This document shows, piece after piece, positions 45,407 through 54,083 of a stretch of 64,000 nucleotides of DNA. This DNA is from CAVSWT01 sp963746735 (GTDB lineage Bacteria > Bacteroidota > Ignavibacteria > Ignavibacteriales > Ignavibacteriaceae), in the NCBI GenBank assembly GCA_963746735.1, contig CAVVCO010000037.1:365328-429327 (forward strand), read 5' to 3'. Below the pieces are notes generated by a model that saw only the letters and a program-made list of their open reading frames with translations, had not been told where the DNA came from and did not search any database. A program made the position numbers and the translations under genes. Numbering within the stretch: position 1 is the stretch's first letter; each line of letters starts with the position of its first letter.

Positions 45407-45850
45407 TTATTCAATTATTGTAATAGTTATTTTAAGTTTATAGTATTTTATAATTTCTTCCTTTAATTCATCATCTGTCAAAACATATTTAAGAATCTTT
45501 GGATTGTTTTTCCAATCAGTAAGTATTGTCCCAAAGTTAATACTATCCCGGTTAACATTTATGCTTGAATCAATATCATATTTAATTACAATATTTCTAT
45601 CGGATAAGTATTTTGATTTAATATTATTTTGTTTTAGAAATGGAATAACTTTAGCTGCATAATAATTAAAATCATCAATAGCATCTAAATCATTTTCAGT
45701 TAAAGAATCTGATTCTGAATTCGAAGGTCCGAAAAAATAAACTGCCTTTTCTGTATCAGCTGAATTCTCTTGTGCAAATAATGAATTACCTAATAGCAGA
45801 AAAAATAAAAATATAAAACACGTGTTATTTGCTGTGATCTTTATGCTCAT
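45407..45850 (-). CDS. Small secreted protein of unknown function
   Basis: 147 residues. A signal peptide (hydrophobic FIFLFFLLLGNSLFAQ) precedes an acidic mature part of about 118 residues with mixed helix and strand, containing the segment YYAAKVIPFLKQNNIKSKYL and a closing beta strand KLKITITII. No known motif was seen. It lies 9 nt upstream of the M14 peptidase gene on the same strand, so the two are probably co-transcribed. It may be an accessory or inhibitor of that enzyme, but nothing in the sequence shows this. Confidence 0.65.
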   Translation of the reverse strand: MSIKITANNTCFIFLFFLLLGNSLFAQENSADTEKAVYFFGPSNSESDSLTENDLDAIDDFNYYAAKVIPFLKQNNIKSKYLSDRNIVIKYDIDSSINVNRDSINFGTILTDWKNNPKILKYVLTDDELKEEIIKYYKLKITITIIE

Positions 45851-45989
45851 TTATTATCAAGTAATGTTAATGTTTTTGTCTTTCATCTAAAGTTAAGAAA
45901 ATTATTAAATGTCATCATTATTGATGAAGCTCTATATTATTAGATTTATGAAAACAATGGTTATTATCACTAAGAGCAAAAAATTAAAT

Positions 45990-46634
45990 TTATTCTTTTG
46001 GGGTAATAAGTCCATTTAGCATCGTTTCAAGCTCATCTTTATAATCATCAAATAAATTTTGCAATGTATAAGTAGTTAACTGAATTGTGCAATTTTCATC
46101 GGTGTAGTAATAGCTATCATATGTAAATTTAATTTTTTGTAATTCTCCTTTTAATATCATCTTGCAAACATAACTGTTATTAACTTTTCTCATTTCCTTG
46201 TCGATTACTCTAACATTCTTTGCTACTTTTTTAACATTATTAATAGCTATATTGATAATATCTTCAGTAGTTAAAGCAAGTCTTTCAGGTATGATCATAC
46301 AATATGCTTCACCATGTTTATACTTAAAAATATATTCCGCAGAAGGATTACTTGCTGTATTTGTTAATTCCCATTTATTGCTGTCATACCACAATTCATA
46401 ATTTACATTTTGTCCTTTAACAACTTTTCTGGCTAAATCACTTTTAAAAAATGGCGTATAATTTGTGTCAACTGTAAATTCACTATTTGAATCTAATTCA
46501 GAATATTCTGTTTTAAACTCCCAAGTACCGTCATTTTTAAGTAATACTGTATCTCCGTTTTCAGTGATTGCATTGATTTGTGCAAAGGAAAGTGTATTTA
46601 TAATAATTATAAAAAAAATAATGATTGTTTTCAT
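45990..46634 (-). CDS. Small secreted protein, DUF3157-like N-terminus
   Basis: 214 residues with a signal peptide (KTIIIFFIIIINTLSFAQ). The mature start NAITENGDTVLLKNDGTWEF resembles the short motif seen in DUF3157 and other exported proteins in which a beta hairpin ends in DGTW. A second part (about 75-205, FKSDLARKVVKGQNVNYELW, YCMIIPERL) recalls small exported alpha/beta domains with no assigned role. It stands 140 nt upstream of the preceding small secreted gene, on the same strand. Function unknown. Confidence 0.65.
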   Translation of the reverse strand: MKTIIIFFIIIINTLSFAQINAITENGDTVLLKNDGTWEFKTEYSELDSNSEFTVDTNYTPFFKSDLARKVVKGQNVNYELWYDSNKWELTNTASNPSAEYIFKYKHGEAYCMIIPERLALTTEDIINIAINNVKKVAKNVRVIDKEMRKVNNSYVCKMILKGELQKIKFTYDSYYYTDENCTIQLTTYTLQNLFDDYKDELETMLNGLITPKE

Positions 46635-46862
46635 GATAACTCCCTATTAAAATATTCAATAGAATAAAAGAAAAGCTCCACCTATTTACTGTGAAAAACT
46701 TAATTATATATTTATTATCGTTAGAAGATTAAAAATTTAAAATTATTAGCTTAGAATTATGATTAACTAATCTAATCCGTATTTACTAAATTGAATTCTG
46801 TAAGAAATTAATATTATTAAAATTTCTAAGCTTAATAAAAATAAGAATTCAGTTGCATAAAT

Positions 46863-47615
46863 TCACACATCTCCCCAATAAACTTCGGATTTATAATTAA
46901 ATCTTACAAGATTGTTTAACGAATGTTTATTAAAAGCATCGTATAATACTTTCTCTAACTCTAGATAATTCTCCGTTCCTTCCAAAGGAGCATAAGAACT
47001 TGATAATAATCTTCCCATCACACCTTCAAAATTAAACTCCTGGAAATTTTCAAATTCAACTTTTATATAGCCAGGAGAAAAACATTTCTGGAAATCAGTA
47101 TCATTTAAGTTTTGATGATTCACTTTATTATAATCAGTTGCGTAAGTTTTTAATGCATCGTCAAATACTCTTAAAAATTCTGTATCATTTACACGACTGT
47201 TCCAGACTAAAATTAATTTCCCATCCGGTTTTAATATCCGCTTAAATTCAATTTTTGATTTGGGAATATCAAACCAATGAAATGCCTGTGCTGAAGTTAA
47301 AAAGTCAATTGAATTGTTTTGCAAAGTTGTATTTTCTGCAGTTCCGTTTATTGTAAAACAATTTTTATATGTATCAAGTCCTCTAACCGCGGCATTACGC
47401 ATTTCGTTATTTGGTTCAACTGCGTAAATAGTTTTTACTTTATCAACTAATAATTTTGTAAATATTCCTGTGCCGGAACCAATGTCTGCAACGATTGAAT
47501 TTTTATTTAAGCCTACGACTTCTACCAGATAATTAATTAATTTTTCCGGGTATGAAGGCCTGTACTTTATATAATTATCTACTCTATCAGAGAATCGTTT
47601 GGTAGTATCTTTCAT
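46863..47615 (-). CDS. Class I SAM-dependent methyltransferase
   Basis: 250 residues. Motif I VADIGSGTG (42-50), the acidic end of strand 2 in YAVEPNNEMR, motif II-like SIDFLTSAQAFHWFD and post-motif KPDGKLILVWNSR make a Methyltransf_11/25-type domain. The AFHWFD stretch is common in a subgroup that includes UbiE-like and trans-aconitate-type enzymes of unknown substrate. The gene is alone on the minus strand, with divergent phnD upstream. Confidence 0.85.
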   Translation of the reverse strand: MKDTTKRFSDRVDNYIKYRPSYPEKLINYLVEVVGLNKNSIVADIGSGTGIFTKLLVDKVKTIYAVEPNNEMRNAAVRGLDTYKNCFTINGTAENTTLQNNSIDFLTSAQAFHWFDIPKSKIEFKRILKPDGKLILVWNSRVNDTEFLRVFDDALKTYATDYNKVNHQNLNDTDFQKCFSPGYIKVEFENFQEFNFEGVMGRLLSSSYAPLEGTENYLELEKVLYDAFNKHSLNNLVRFNYKSEVYWGDV

Positions 47616-47777
47616 TTAAATTTTATAATAATTTAATGCAAAAATAATCGAATTAATAATACTAAAGACTAATTTGTTCCATTCCTTCAAAAATATATAC
47701 CTTTTTTGAGAGAAAAAATCTAAAAATATTTGAAATAGAAAGAATTATCTAATTTCAAAAAAAACAATAATTATTTA

Positions 47778-47795
47778 ACACAAAATTATTTGTGT
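47778..47795. promoter_or_regulatory. Perfect inverted repeat upstream of phnD
   Basis: ACACAAA-ATTA-TTTGTGT, a 7-bp perfect dyad 48 nt before the phnD ATG in the divergent gap between the methyltransferase and phnD. Its position suits an operator; no known family consensus was recognised. The tandem TTAAC pattern found before the porin gene is absent here. Confidence 0.35.
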
Positions 47796-47842
47796 GCAAA
47801 GCAACTTATTCACATATTTAAAAATCGAAAAAATTATTTGTT

Positions 47843-48772
47843 ATGAAGATATTAAAATTTTTATTATTCACATCACCGCTGCTTTTATTCATAATCATAG
47901 CTTCATATAGAGATTTAAATGAAGGTAAACTTGGAACCCGTACAAATCCAATAAGAATATATTTTACACCTTCAGTAGACGCCAAACGAATTACAACCAA
48001 TGCCCGTGAATTAATAAGCTATCTTGAAGAGCAAACTGGATATTATTTTGTCAGTGCTGTCCCCGCAAGCTTTGTGGCAGTTGTGGAAGCTTTCGGAACA
48101 AAGAAAGCTGATATTGCCGGGCTGAATACTTTTTCCTATTTAATGGCAAACGCTAAATACGGAGTTGAAGCGAAATTAAGAATTGTTCGTGATGGAGGAG
48201 AGACTTCTTACCGCGGGCAATTTATTACTCGGGTAGATTCTGGAATTGACAGCTTAAAAGATATTGAAGGAAGAACCATGGCTTATGTTGATCCTTCATC
48301 AACTTCCGGTTACATTCTGCCAAAAGCAAAATTAGATGCTATGGGAATCCATCCCAGCGAAACAGTTTTTGCCATGCGTCATGATAACGTTGTTACTATG
48401 GTTTATCAAGGTCAAGCAGCTGCTGGGGCAACATATTATTCGCCGCCGGATTCTAAAACCGGTCAAATATTAGATGCCCGTATGCGGGTTGAAAAGCAAT
48501 TTCCGGATGTAGAAAAGAAAGTAAAAATTATTGGGTTCACCCAGCCAATTCCAAATGATCCATGGGTATTTAGAAAAGATTTACCTGAAGAAATGAAAAA
48601 TAAAGTTATTAAAGCATTGATAGATTATGTTAAAACCCCTCAAGGGAAAAAGGCAATGTTTGATATTTATGATATAGTTGGGTTAATTCCTACAAAGGAC
48701 AGTGATTACGATCCGCTCCGCAAATTATTAAGAGAGCAGCATGTTTCATTTGAAGACCTGGTAAAAAAATAA
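47843..48772 (+). CDS. phnD: Phosphonate/phosphate-type ABC transporter substrate-binding protein
   Basis: 309 residues: an N-terminal hydrophobic segment (about 5-22, without a lipobox Cys) and a PhnD-type periplasmic binding domain with RIYFTPSVDAKRI, ADIAGLNTFSYLMA, YVDPSSTSGYILPKAKL and NDPWVFRKDLP. PhnD proteins bind phosphonates, phosphite or, in some bacteria, phosphate esters or phosphate. The 1-nt overlap with phnC shows one operon. No C-P lyase or phosphonatase genes are nearby, so the ligand may be phosphite or phosphate instead of a phosphonate. The gene starts the phosphorus block. Confidence 0.88.
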   Translation: MKILKFLLFTSPLLLFIIIASYRDLNEGKLGTRTNPIRIYFTPSVDAKRITTNARELISYLEEQTGYYFVSAVPASFVAVVEAFGTKKADIAGLNTFSYLMANAKYGVEAKLRIVRDGGETSYRGQFITRVDSGIDSLKDIEGRTMAYVDPSSTSGYILPKAKLDAMGIHPSETVFAMRHDNVVTMVYQGQAAAGATYYSPPDSKTGQILDARMRVEKQFPDVEKKVKIIGFTQPIPNDPWVFRKDLPEEMKNKVIKALIDYVKTPQGKKAMFDIYDIVGLIPTKDSDYDPLRKLLREQHVSFEDLVKK

Positions 48773-49533
48773 TGTTATTAAAAGTAGATAATCTCCATAA
48801 AATTTATCCTAACGGAACACACGCATTAAAAGGTGTTAGCTTTGAAGTTAATGCCGGTGAATTTTTAATTGTAATTGGTTTATCTGGTTCAGGCAAATCA
48901 ACTTTGCTGCGATGCATTAACAGACTAATTGAACCAACATCAGGGACAGTAGAATTTCTCGGGAAAAATATAACACATGTTAAAGGCGAAGAATTAAGAA
49001 AAGCTAAAAGCCAGATTGGAATGGTTTTTCAGCAATTCAATTTAATAAAAAGAAGATCTGTGTTAACGAATGTTCTTACTGGAAAGTTAGGTTCATTAGG
49101 AACTTTGAATTCAATTCTTGAGAAATTTTCAAAAGAAACTATTGACGAAGCATATCGAAGTTTGGAAACAGTTGGCATTACAGAAAAAGCAAACATACGT
49201 GCTGATTCTTTAAGCGGCGGCCAGCAGCAGCGTGTTGCAATTGCAAGAAGTTTGATGCAGAATCCAAAATTACTTTTAGCAGATGAACCTGTTGCTTCAT
49301 TGGATCCTGCAACATCAAATTCTGTTATGCAGTATTTTGAAAAAATTAATAAAGAACTTGGCACAACGGTTATCTGCAACCTTCATTTTTTAAGTTTAGT
49401 AAGAAGATATGCATCGCGTGTAATTGCATTAAAGGGCGGGGAAATAGTATATGAGGGTTTGCCAGGTGACATTGACGAACAGTGGTTTAGAACTATTTAC
49501 GGAGAAGAAGCAGAAGAGGTGGAAATTAGATGA
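48772..49533 (+). CDS. phnC: Phosphonate/phosphate-type ABC transporter ATP-binding protein
   Basis: 253 residues with Walker A GLSGSGKST (36-44), Q-loop VFQQFNLI, signature LSGGQQQRVAIARS, Walker B LLADEPVASLD and switch His in CNLHFLSL. The ICNLHFLSL end and the order D-C-E mark it as PhnC rather than a general importer ATPase. It starts at the last base of phnD and overlaps phnE by 4 nt, so the three are translationally coupled. Confidence 0.92.
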   Translation: MLLKVDNLHKIYPNGTHALKGVSFEVNAGEFLIVIGLSGSGKSTLLRCINRLIEPTSGTVEFLGKNITHVKGEELRKAKSQIGMVFQQFNLIKRRSVLTNVLTGKLGSLGTLNSILEKFSKETIDEAYRSLETVGITEKANIRADSLSGGQQQRVAIARSLMQNPKLLLADEPVASLDPATSNSVMQYFEKINKELGTTVICNLHFLSLVRRYASRVIALKGGEIVYEGLPGDIDEQWFRTIYGEEAEEVEIR

Positions 49534-50609
49534 CAATTCAAAATCCAGAGATAGAATTAACTCCGCATCAAATTATTAATCAGAATAAAAAGAGAGAAGA
49601 GAAATTTAATTTTTTAAAATCTGCTCTGCTCGATATCTTTCTTGTCTTTTATTCTCTTATTGTTTTAGAAAGAGCGATTTATTACAAGTTCATTTTAGAA
49701 TTGCGTGACCTTCCTTTTTCATGGAGAGAAATTGGAATTATATATGTTATCAGTGTCGTTCTTGGAATTCTATGGACAGCTTCAAGAACTTCTCTTTCAT
49801 GCAAGCTATTTGGAATTGCCAAAGATAATAAAGTAACTAAATGGACTGTCGAAATTTTCGGATGGTTCTTATTCAATATTACTTTTATTGCAGGCTGGAT
49901 AGTAACAAAAATTTCAATCGTCGGCTTGTTCAGCAGCGAAGGAATGCAAGGAGCGGAAAGAATTTTCAGTGCAATGTTCCAGCCTAACATGGGAATTTTT
50001 GATGATGCATTATTTGCGATGATTGAAACCATTTATATTGCCTTACTTGCAACTCTTATTTCAATTCCACTTACACTTGTATTAAGTTTTTTTACTGCAC
50101 GAAATTTAATGAAGACCAATAAAATTTCGTTTGCAGTTTACTACGTTTTAAGAATATTTTTGAATTTTATTCGGTCTATTGAGCCTTTAATTTGGGCAAT
50201 TATATTTTCAGTTTGGGTTGGTATCGGCCCATTTGCCGGGATGATAGCTTTGCTGGTTCATACTATCGCATCAAATGCAAAATTATATTCTGAAGCTATA
50301 GAAAATATTGAGGAAGGGCCGATAGAAGCTATTTCAGCAACTGGGGCAAATAAAATCCAGGTCGTTTGGTATGCGGTTGTTCCTCAAATTGTGTTGCCGT
50401 TTCTCTCATTCACAATTTACCGTTGGGACATAAACGTAAGAATGGCTACTGTAATTGGTTTGGTAGGCGGCGGCGGTATTGGCACATTGCTAATGCAGTA
50501 TCAAGGTCTTGCCCGCTGGCATGAAGTTGGGCTTATTGTTTTAATGATTGCTTTTGTAGTTTGGGTAATGGATTACATCAGCGCTAAAATTAGAGAAGCG
50601 ATTTATTAA
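49530..50609 (+). CDS. phnE: Phosphonate/phosphate-type ABC transporter permease
   Basis: 359 residues with about seven membrane helices. The permease core has the PhnE-type stretch FARNLMK..., IRSIEPLIWAIIF, the EAA-loop region EGPIEAISATGANKIQVVWY and the closing VGGGGIGTLLMQYQGLARWHEVG. An N-terminal extension of about 120 residues with two helices comes before the core. The start overlaps phnC by 4 nt. A 349-nt gap with the Pho-box-like repeats follows. Confidence 0.9.
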   Translation: MTIQNPEIELTPHQIINQNKKREEKFNFLKSALLDIFLVFYSLIVLERAIYYKFILELRDLPFSWREIGIIYVISVVLGILWTASRTSLSCKLFGIAKDNKVTKWTVEIFGWFLFNITFIAGWIVTKISIVGLFSSEGMQGAERIFSAMFQPNMGIFDDALFAMIETIYIALLATLISIPLTLVLSFFTARNLMKTNKISFAVYYVLRIFLNFIRSIEPLIWAIIFSVWVGIGPFAGMIALLVHTIASNAKLYSEAIENIEEGPIEAISATGANKIQVVWYAVVPQIVLPFLSFTIYRWDINVRMATVIGLVGGGGIGTLLMQYQGLARWHEVGLIVLMIAFVVWVMDYISAKIREAIY

Positions 50610-50837
50610 ACTTGGACTTATTTATTTTCTTGTTCATTATGTTTTAAACTATCTTCGGCGATGTGTTAGCCTAACATTCAAATTCATTATATGAATCTCT
50701 TTCATTAAATATTTACTCGTTATTTTTTTAAAATTAGATTGACCTGTTTTATTTAAAACCATCACAATCGCTGGTAGAAATTATTATCCCCGATTGTTAA
50801 TATACAGACCATTAAAAACCATCCAGAAAATCATTCC

Positions 50838-50875
50838 TTAACAATTTGTTAACATTTCCTTAACGCTGGCTTAAC
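50838..50875 (+). promoter_or_regulatory. Tandem Pho-box-like element before the porin-pst operon
   Basis: Four TTAAC units at 50838-50842, 50849-50853, 50860-50864 and 50871-50875 are spaced exactly 11 bp, the periodicity of PhoB/PhoP direct repeats (11-bp units on one helix face). A -10-like TACAAT (50892-50897) lies 15 bp after the last TTAACA, so the final repeat may overlap the -35 position, as in PhoB-activated promoters. The porin ATG is at 50959. The rest of this 349-nt gap shows no gene. No phoB/phoR gene is in the window. Confidence 0.7.
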
Positions 50876-50958
50876 ATGGAAGTGCAAAGTTTACAATAAG
50901 TTAGCTACGTCATTTTTAATTAACTATTTAAATAATAATTTTTAGAGATTAAAGTAAT

Positions 50959-51987
50959 ATGAAAAAACTGACTTTACTTTTAACCGCAGTTTTACTTTTT
51001 GCTGGTGCTACTTTTGCACAAGATTTACCTAAATTCAGCGGCTTAATGTTTGGTGATTTATTCTATAACGCTAATTCAATAGATTCTTCTATGAAAGATA
51101 TAAATGGGTTTCAATTTAGAAGAATTTATATCACAACCGACTATTCAATTAATGACCATTTTTCGACTAGATTCAGAATGGAATCTTCTATTACTAACGG
51201 ATCAAATGTAGGAGTTTTTGTAAAAGATGCCTGGTTAAAATGGAAAGATGTTTTTAATGGCTCTGATTTGATTGTTGGTATGTCACCGACACCTGCTTTC
51301 GATGTTTCAGAAGGTGCCTGGGGATACCGTTCATTAGAAAAAACTATAATGGATTATTTTGGAATAGTTTCCTCAAGAGATATTGGTATTGACTTAAAAG
51401 GTAAAATAGATGAATCGGGTACTGCAAAATACTGGTTAAAAATTGGAGATGGTGCTGGTAATAAACCTGAAACAGATAAATACAAAAGATATTATGGCCA
51501 ATTACAATTTGCTCCAAGTAAAAGTTTACTTATAACTGTTTATGGAGATTATGCATCCAAACCACAAAAAAAAGATCCTTTTGACGGACAGATGAAAAGT
51601 AATTCTGCTTTTGTAGCCGCTGGATTTATAAATTATAAATATGAAAAAACTTTTGCTTTGGGTGTTGAAGCGTTTTTAAAAAGTCAGCAGAATAATTATT
51701 CACCAACTGGTGCTGCTGCTTCATTGGGCTCTCAATCAGGTTTTGGACTTTCAGTATGGGCTAAGGCAGCTCTTTCTGATAATGTTGGAATTGTCGGACG
51801 TTATGATACTTATGATCCAAATACAGATAATGCAGCTAAAAATGATAAGCAGGGTTTGATTATCGGTGCAGTTGATTTTAAAGTTGGCCCGAAGGTTAGT
51901 GTTATGCCAGGTGTAGAGGTTCACACTTTGGAAGGTGCAAAAAACAGTGATGTAACTCCAAGAGTAACTTTCTTTTGGGAATTTTAG
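50959..51987 (+). CDS. Outer-membrane porin, phosphate-block (OprO/OprP-like)
   Basis: 342 residues: signal peptide about 1-20 (LLFAGATFAQ), then alternating strands from FSGLMFGDLFYNAN to a terminal Phe (PRVTFFWEF). The charged loop KDAWLKWKDV and the GMSPTPAFD turn are like phosphate-selective porins of the OprO/OprP group, but the likeness is weak. It is the first gene after the Pho-box-like element and lies 57 nt before pstS, so it probably lets phosphate across the outer membrane during phosphate starvation. Confidence 0.75.
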   Translation: MKKLTLLLTAVLLFAGATFAQDLPKFSGLMFGDLFYNANSIDSSMKDINGFQFRRIYITTDYSINDHFSTRFRMESSITNGSNVGVFVKDAWLKWKDVFNGSDLIVGMSPTPAFDVSEGAWGYRSLEKTIMDYFGIVSSRDIGIDLKGKIDESGTAKYWLKIGDGAGNKPETDKYKRYYGQLQFAPSKSLLITVYGDYASKPQKKDPFDGQMKSNSAFVAAGFINYKYEKTFALGVEAFLKSQQNNYSPTGAAASLGSQSGFGLSVWAKAALSDNVGIVGRYDTYDPNTDNAAKNDKQGLIIGAVDFKVGPKVSVMPGVEVHTLEGAKNSDVTPRVTFFWEF

Positions 51988-52044
51988 TTTAGTTAATATT
52001 TTGTGTTAAATCATTTTTATATAAATTTAAGAAAGGTAATAATT

Positions 52045-53076
52045 ATGAAATCTAAATTGTTTTTAACTGCTGCACTTTTTCTTGCGGTATTAACCGGAGT
52101 AGGCAGCGCACAATTAAAATTGAATGGTGCCGGTGCAACATTCCCTTATGTAATATATTCAAAGTGGTTTGATGTTTATCATCAGAAAACCGGTATAGAA
52201 TTTAATTATCAATCAATAGGCAGCGGCGGCGGAATTAAACAGGTCATTGAAGGAACAGTTGATTTTGGTGCTTCAGATGCTCCAATGTCTGAAGAGCAAA
52301 TGAAACAAGTAAAAGATAAACAAGGAACAGAAATTTTACATATTCCTACAGTTATGGGTGCTGTTGTTGTTACATACAATTTACCGGGAGTAGCAAAGGG
52401 TTTAAAGATTACACCAGAAGTTTTAGCTGATATATATCTTGGTAAAATTACAAAATGGAATGATTCAAAAATTACCTCAGATAACAAAGGGATCAAACTT
52501 CCTAATGAAGCAATATTTGTTACACATCGTTCTGACGGCAGCGGAACAACAAATATCTTTACAGGTTATCTTTCAAAAGTTAGTAATAGCTGGCAAAAGA
52601 AAGTTGGACAAGGAACAGCAGTGGATTGGCCTGTAGGTTTAGGCGGCAAAGGTAATGAAGGAGTTGCAGGACTTGTTAAGCAAACCGAAGGTTCAATTGG
52701 TTATGTGGAATTAGCTTATGCTGAAAAAAATAATCTTCCCTATGCTGCATTGAAAAATAAAGCTGGCAATTTTGTAATGCCTACATTTGATGCTGTATCA
52801 GCTGCCGCAGCTGGTTTCATTAAAGATATGCCTGAAGATTTAAGAGTTGAAATTACAAACGCAGACGGTAAAGATTCATACCCAATTTCAGGATTTACCT
52901 GGCTGCTGGTTTATCAAAACATGAAAGATAAAACAAAAGCTAAAGCCATTGTTGATTTCTTAAAATGGGCTGTAACAGATGGCGAAAAATATGCAAAAGA
53001 CTTATATTACGCTCCTCTTCCAAAAGAAGTTGTAAAACTAGATCAAAAAAAGATTTCGCAAATATCAGTTAAATAA
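52045..53076 (+). CDS. pstS: Phosphate ABC transporter substrate-binding protein PstS
   Basis: 343 residues from ATG 52045, which is preceded by AGAAAGG and begins a signal peptide (about 1-22, ending GSAQ); an in-frame GTG at 52003 is rejected. Phosphate-binding motifs are present: LNGAGATFPYVIYSKW, YQSIGSGGGIKQ, DFGASDAPMS, and THRSDGSGTTNIF. PstS binds phosphate tightly in the periplasm and passes it to PstCA. The stop overlaps the pstC start by one base. Confidence 0.96.
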   Translation: MKSKLFLTAALFLAVLTGVGSAQLKLNGAGATFPYVIYSKWFDVYHQKTGIEFNYQSIGSGGGIKQVIEGTVDFGASDAPMSEEQMKQVKDKQGTEILHIPTVMGAVVVTYNLPGVAKGLKITPEVLADIYLGKITKWNDSKITSDNKGIKLPNEAIFVTHRSDGSGTTNIFTGYLSKVSNSWQKKVGQGTAVDWPVGLGGKGNEGVAGLVKQTEGSIGYVELAYAEKNNLPYAALKNKAGNFVMPTFDAVSAAAAGFIKDMPEDLRVEITNADGKDSYPISGFTWLLVYQNMKDKTKAKAIVDFLKWAVTDGEKYAKDLYYAPLPKEVVKLDQKKISQISVK

Positions 53077-54083
53077 TGAATTTTCTTAAGCGGATTTTAA
53101 ATACAAAGCAAGCGGATGGCAATAGCGCTGCTCCGCTTGTTTCATCTTATACAGGGCTTAGAATTGCCGGGAAAAATATTGGGGATTTTGTTTTTGAAAA
53201 TATCACCCGTTTTTTTGCTTTTATAATACTGGCGCTGGTAGTCGTTATGGTTTTTGAAATGACACGCCAGTCTATGGCTTCTATACAAAAGTTTGGCTGG
53301 GGTTTTATTATAAGCACTGATTGGGATCCGGTACATGATAAATTTGGCGCGCTTCCCTTTATTTTTGGAACTTTATTTTCTTCATTGCTAGCGCTGCTTA
53401 TAGCTCTTCCTTTAAGTGTAGGCATTGCAATTTTTCTTTCGGAGTTTTGTCCAAAATGGCTTGAACAGCCTGTTTCATTGTTAGTTGAATTATTAGCTGC
53501 AATTCCAAGTATAGTTTATGGTTTGTTTGGAATGTTTGTAATGGCTCCATGGCTGCGAAAAACTATAGAGCCATTTCTTGGTGATCACTTTGGTTTCATA
53601 CCGCTTTTTACCGGTCCTCCTTATGGTTTAGGAATGCTGGCTGCAGCTTTGATATTAACAATTATGATTTTACCTATAATTACATCTATCTCTCGCGATA
53701 TAATGAAATCAATTCCGGATACTCAAAGAGAAGCAGCTTTTGCTCTCGGCTCTACAAAATGGGAAGCTGTTAAAGTTGTTCTCACAGGAGCTAAGTCAGG
53801 AATTCTTGGTGCTACATTATTGGGATTAGGTAGAGCAATTGGTGAAACAATGGCAGTAACAATGGTTATCGGAAATAGGCCTGACATTTCAGTATCTTTA
53901 TTTGCCCCCGGTTATACCATGGCAAGTGTTCTCGCTAATGAGTTTACAGAAGCAACATCTGATTTATATTTAAGTTCATTAATTGAAATCGCATTACTGC
54001 TTTTTGTATTGACTGTGATATTGAATGGAATAGCTCGCTTCATTGTTTGGAGCGTGACTAAAAAATATTATAAGAGCGAATAA
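53076..54083 (+). CDS. pstC: Phosphate ABC transporter permease PstC
   Basis: 335 residues with about six membrane helices. The permease region has LPLSVGIAIFLSEF, LAAIPSIVYGLFGMF, the EAA loop (REAAFALGSTKWEAVKVV) and LGLGRAIGETMAVTMVIGN. One-base overlaps with pstS and pstA indicate tight coupling. It forms the channel of the Pst system with PstA. Confidence 0.95.
   Translation: MNFLKRILNTKQADGNSAAPLVSSYTGLRIAGKNIGDFVFENITRFFAFIILALVVVMVFEMTRQSMASIQKFGWGFIISTDWDPVHDKFGALPFIFGTLFSSLLALLIALPLSVGIAIFLSEFCPKWLEQPVSLLVELLAAIPSIVYGLFGMFVMAPWLRKTIEPFLGDHFGFIPLFTGPPYGLGMLAAALILTIMILPIITSISRDIMKSIPDTQREAAFALGSTKWEAVKVVLTGAKSGILGATLLGLGRAIGETMAVTMVIGNRPDISVSLFAPGYTMASVLANEFTEATSDLYLSSLIEIALLLFVLTVILNGIARFIVWSVTKKYYKSE

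Noticed and set aside
52003..52044. GTG 52003 as the pstS start
   Set aside because: The signal peptide begins at ATG 52045, which has an AGAAAGG ribosome binding site; the 14 extra residues have no family match.
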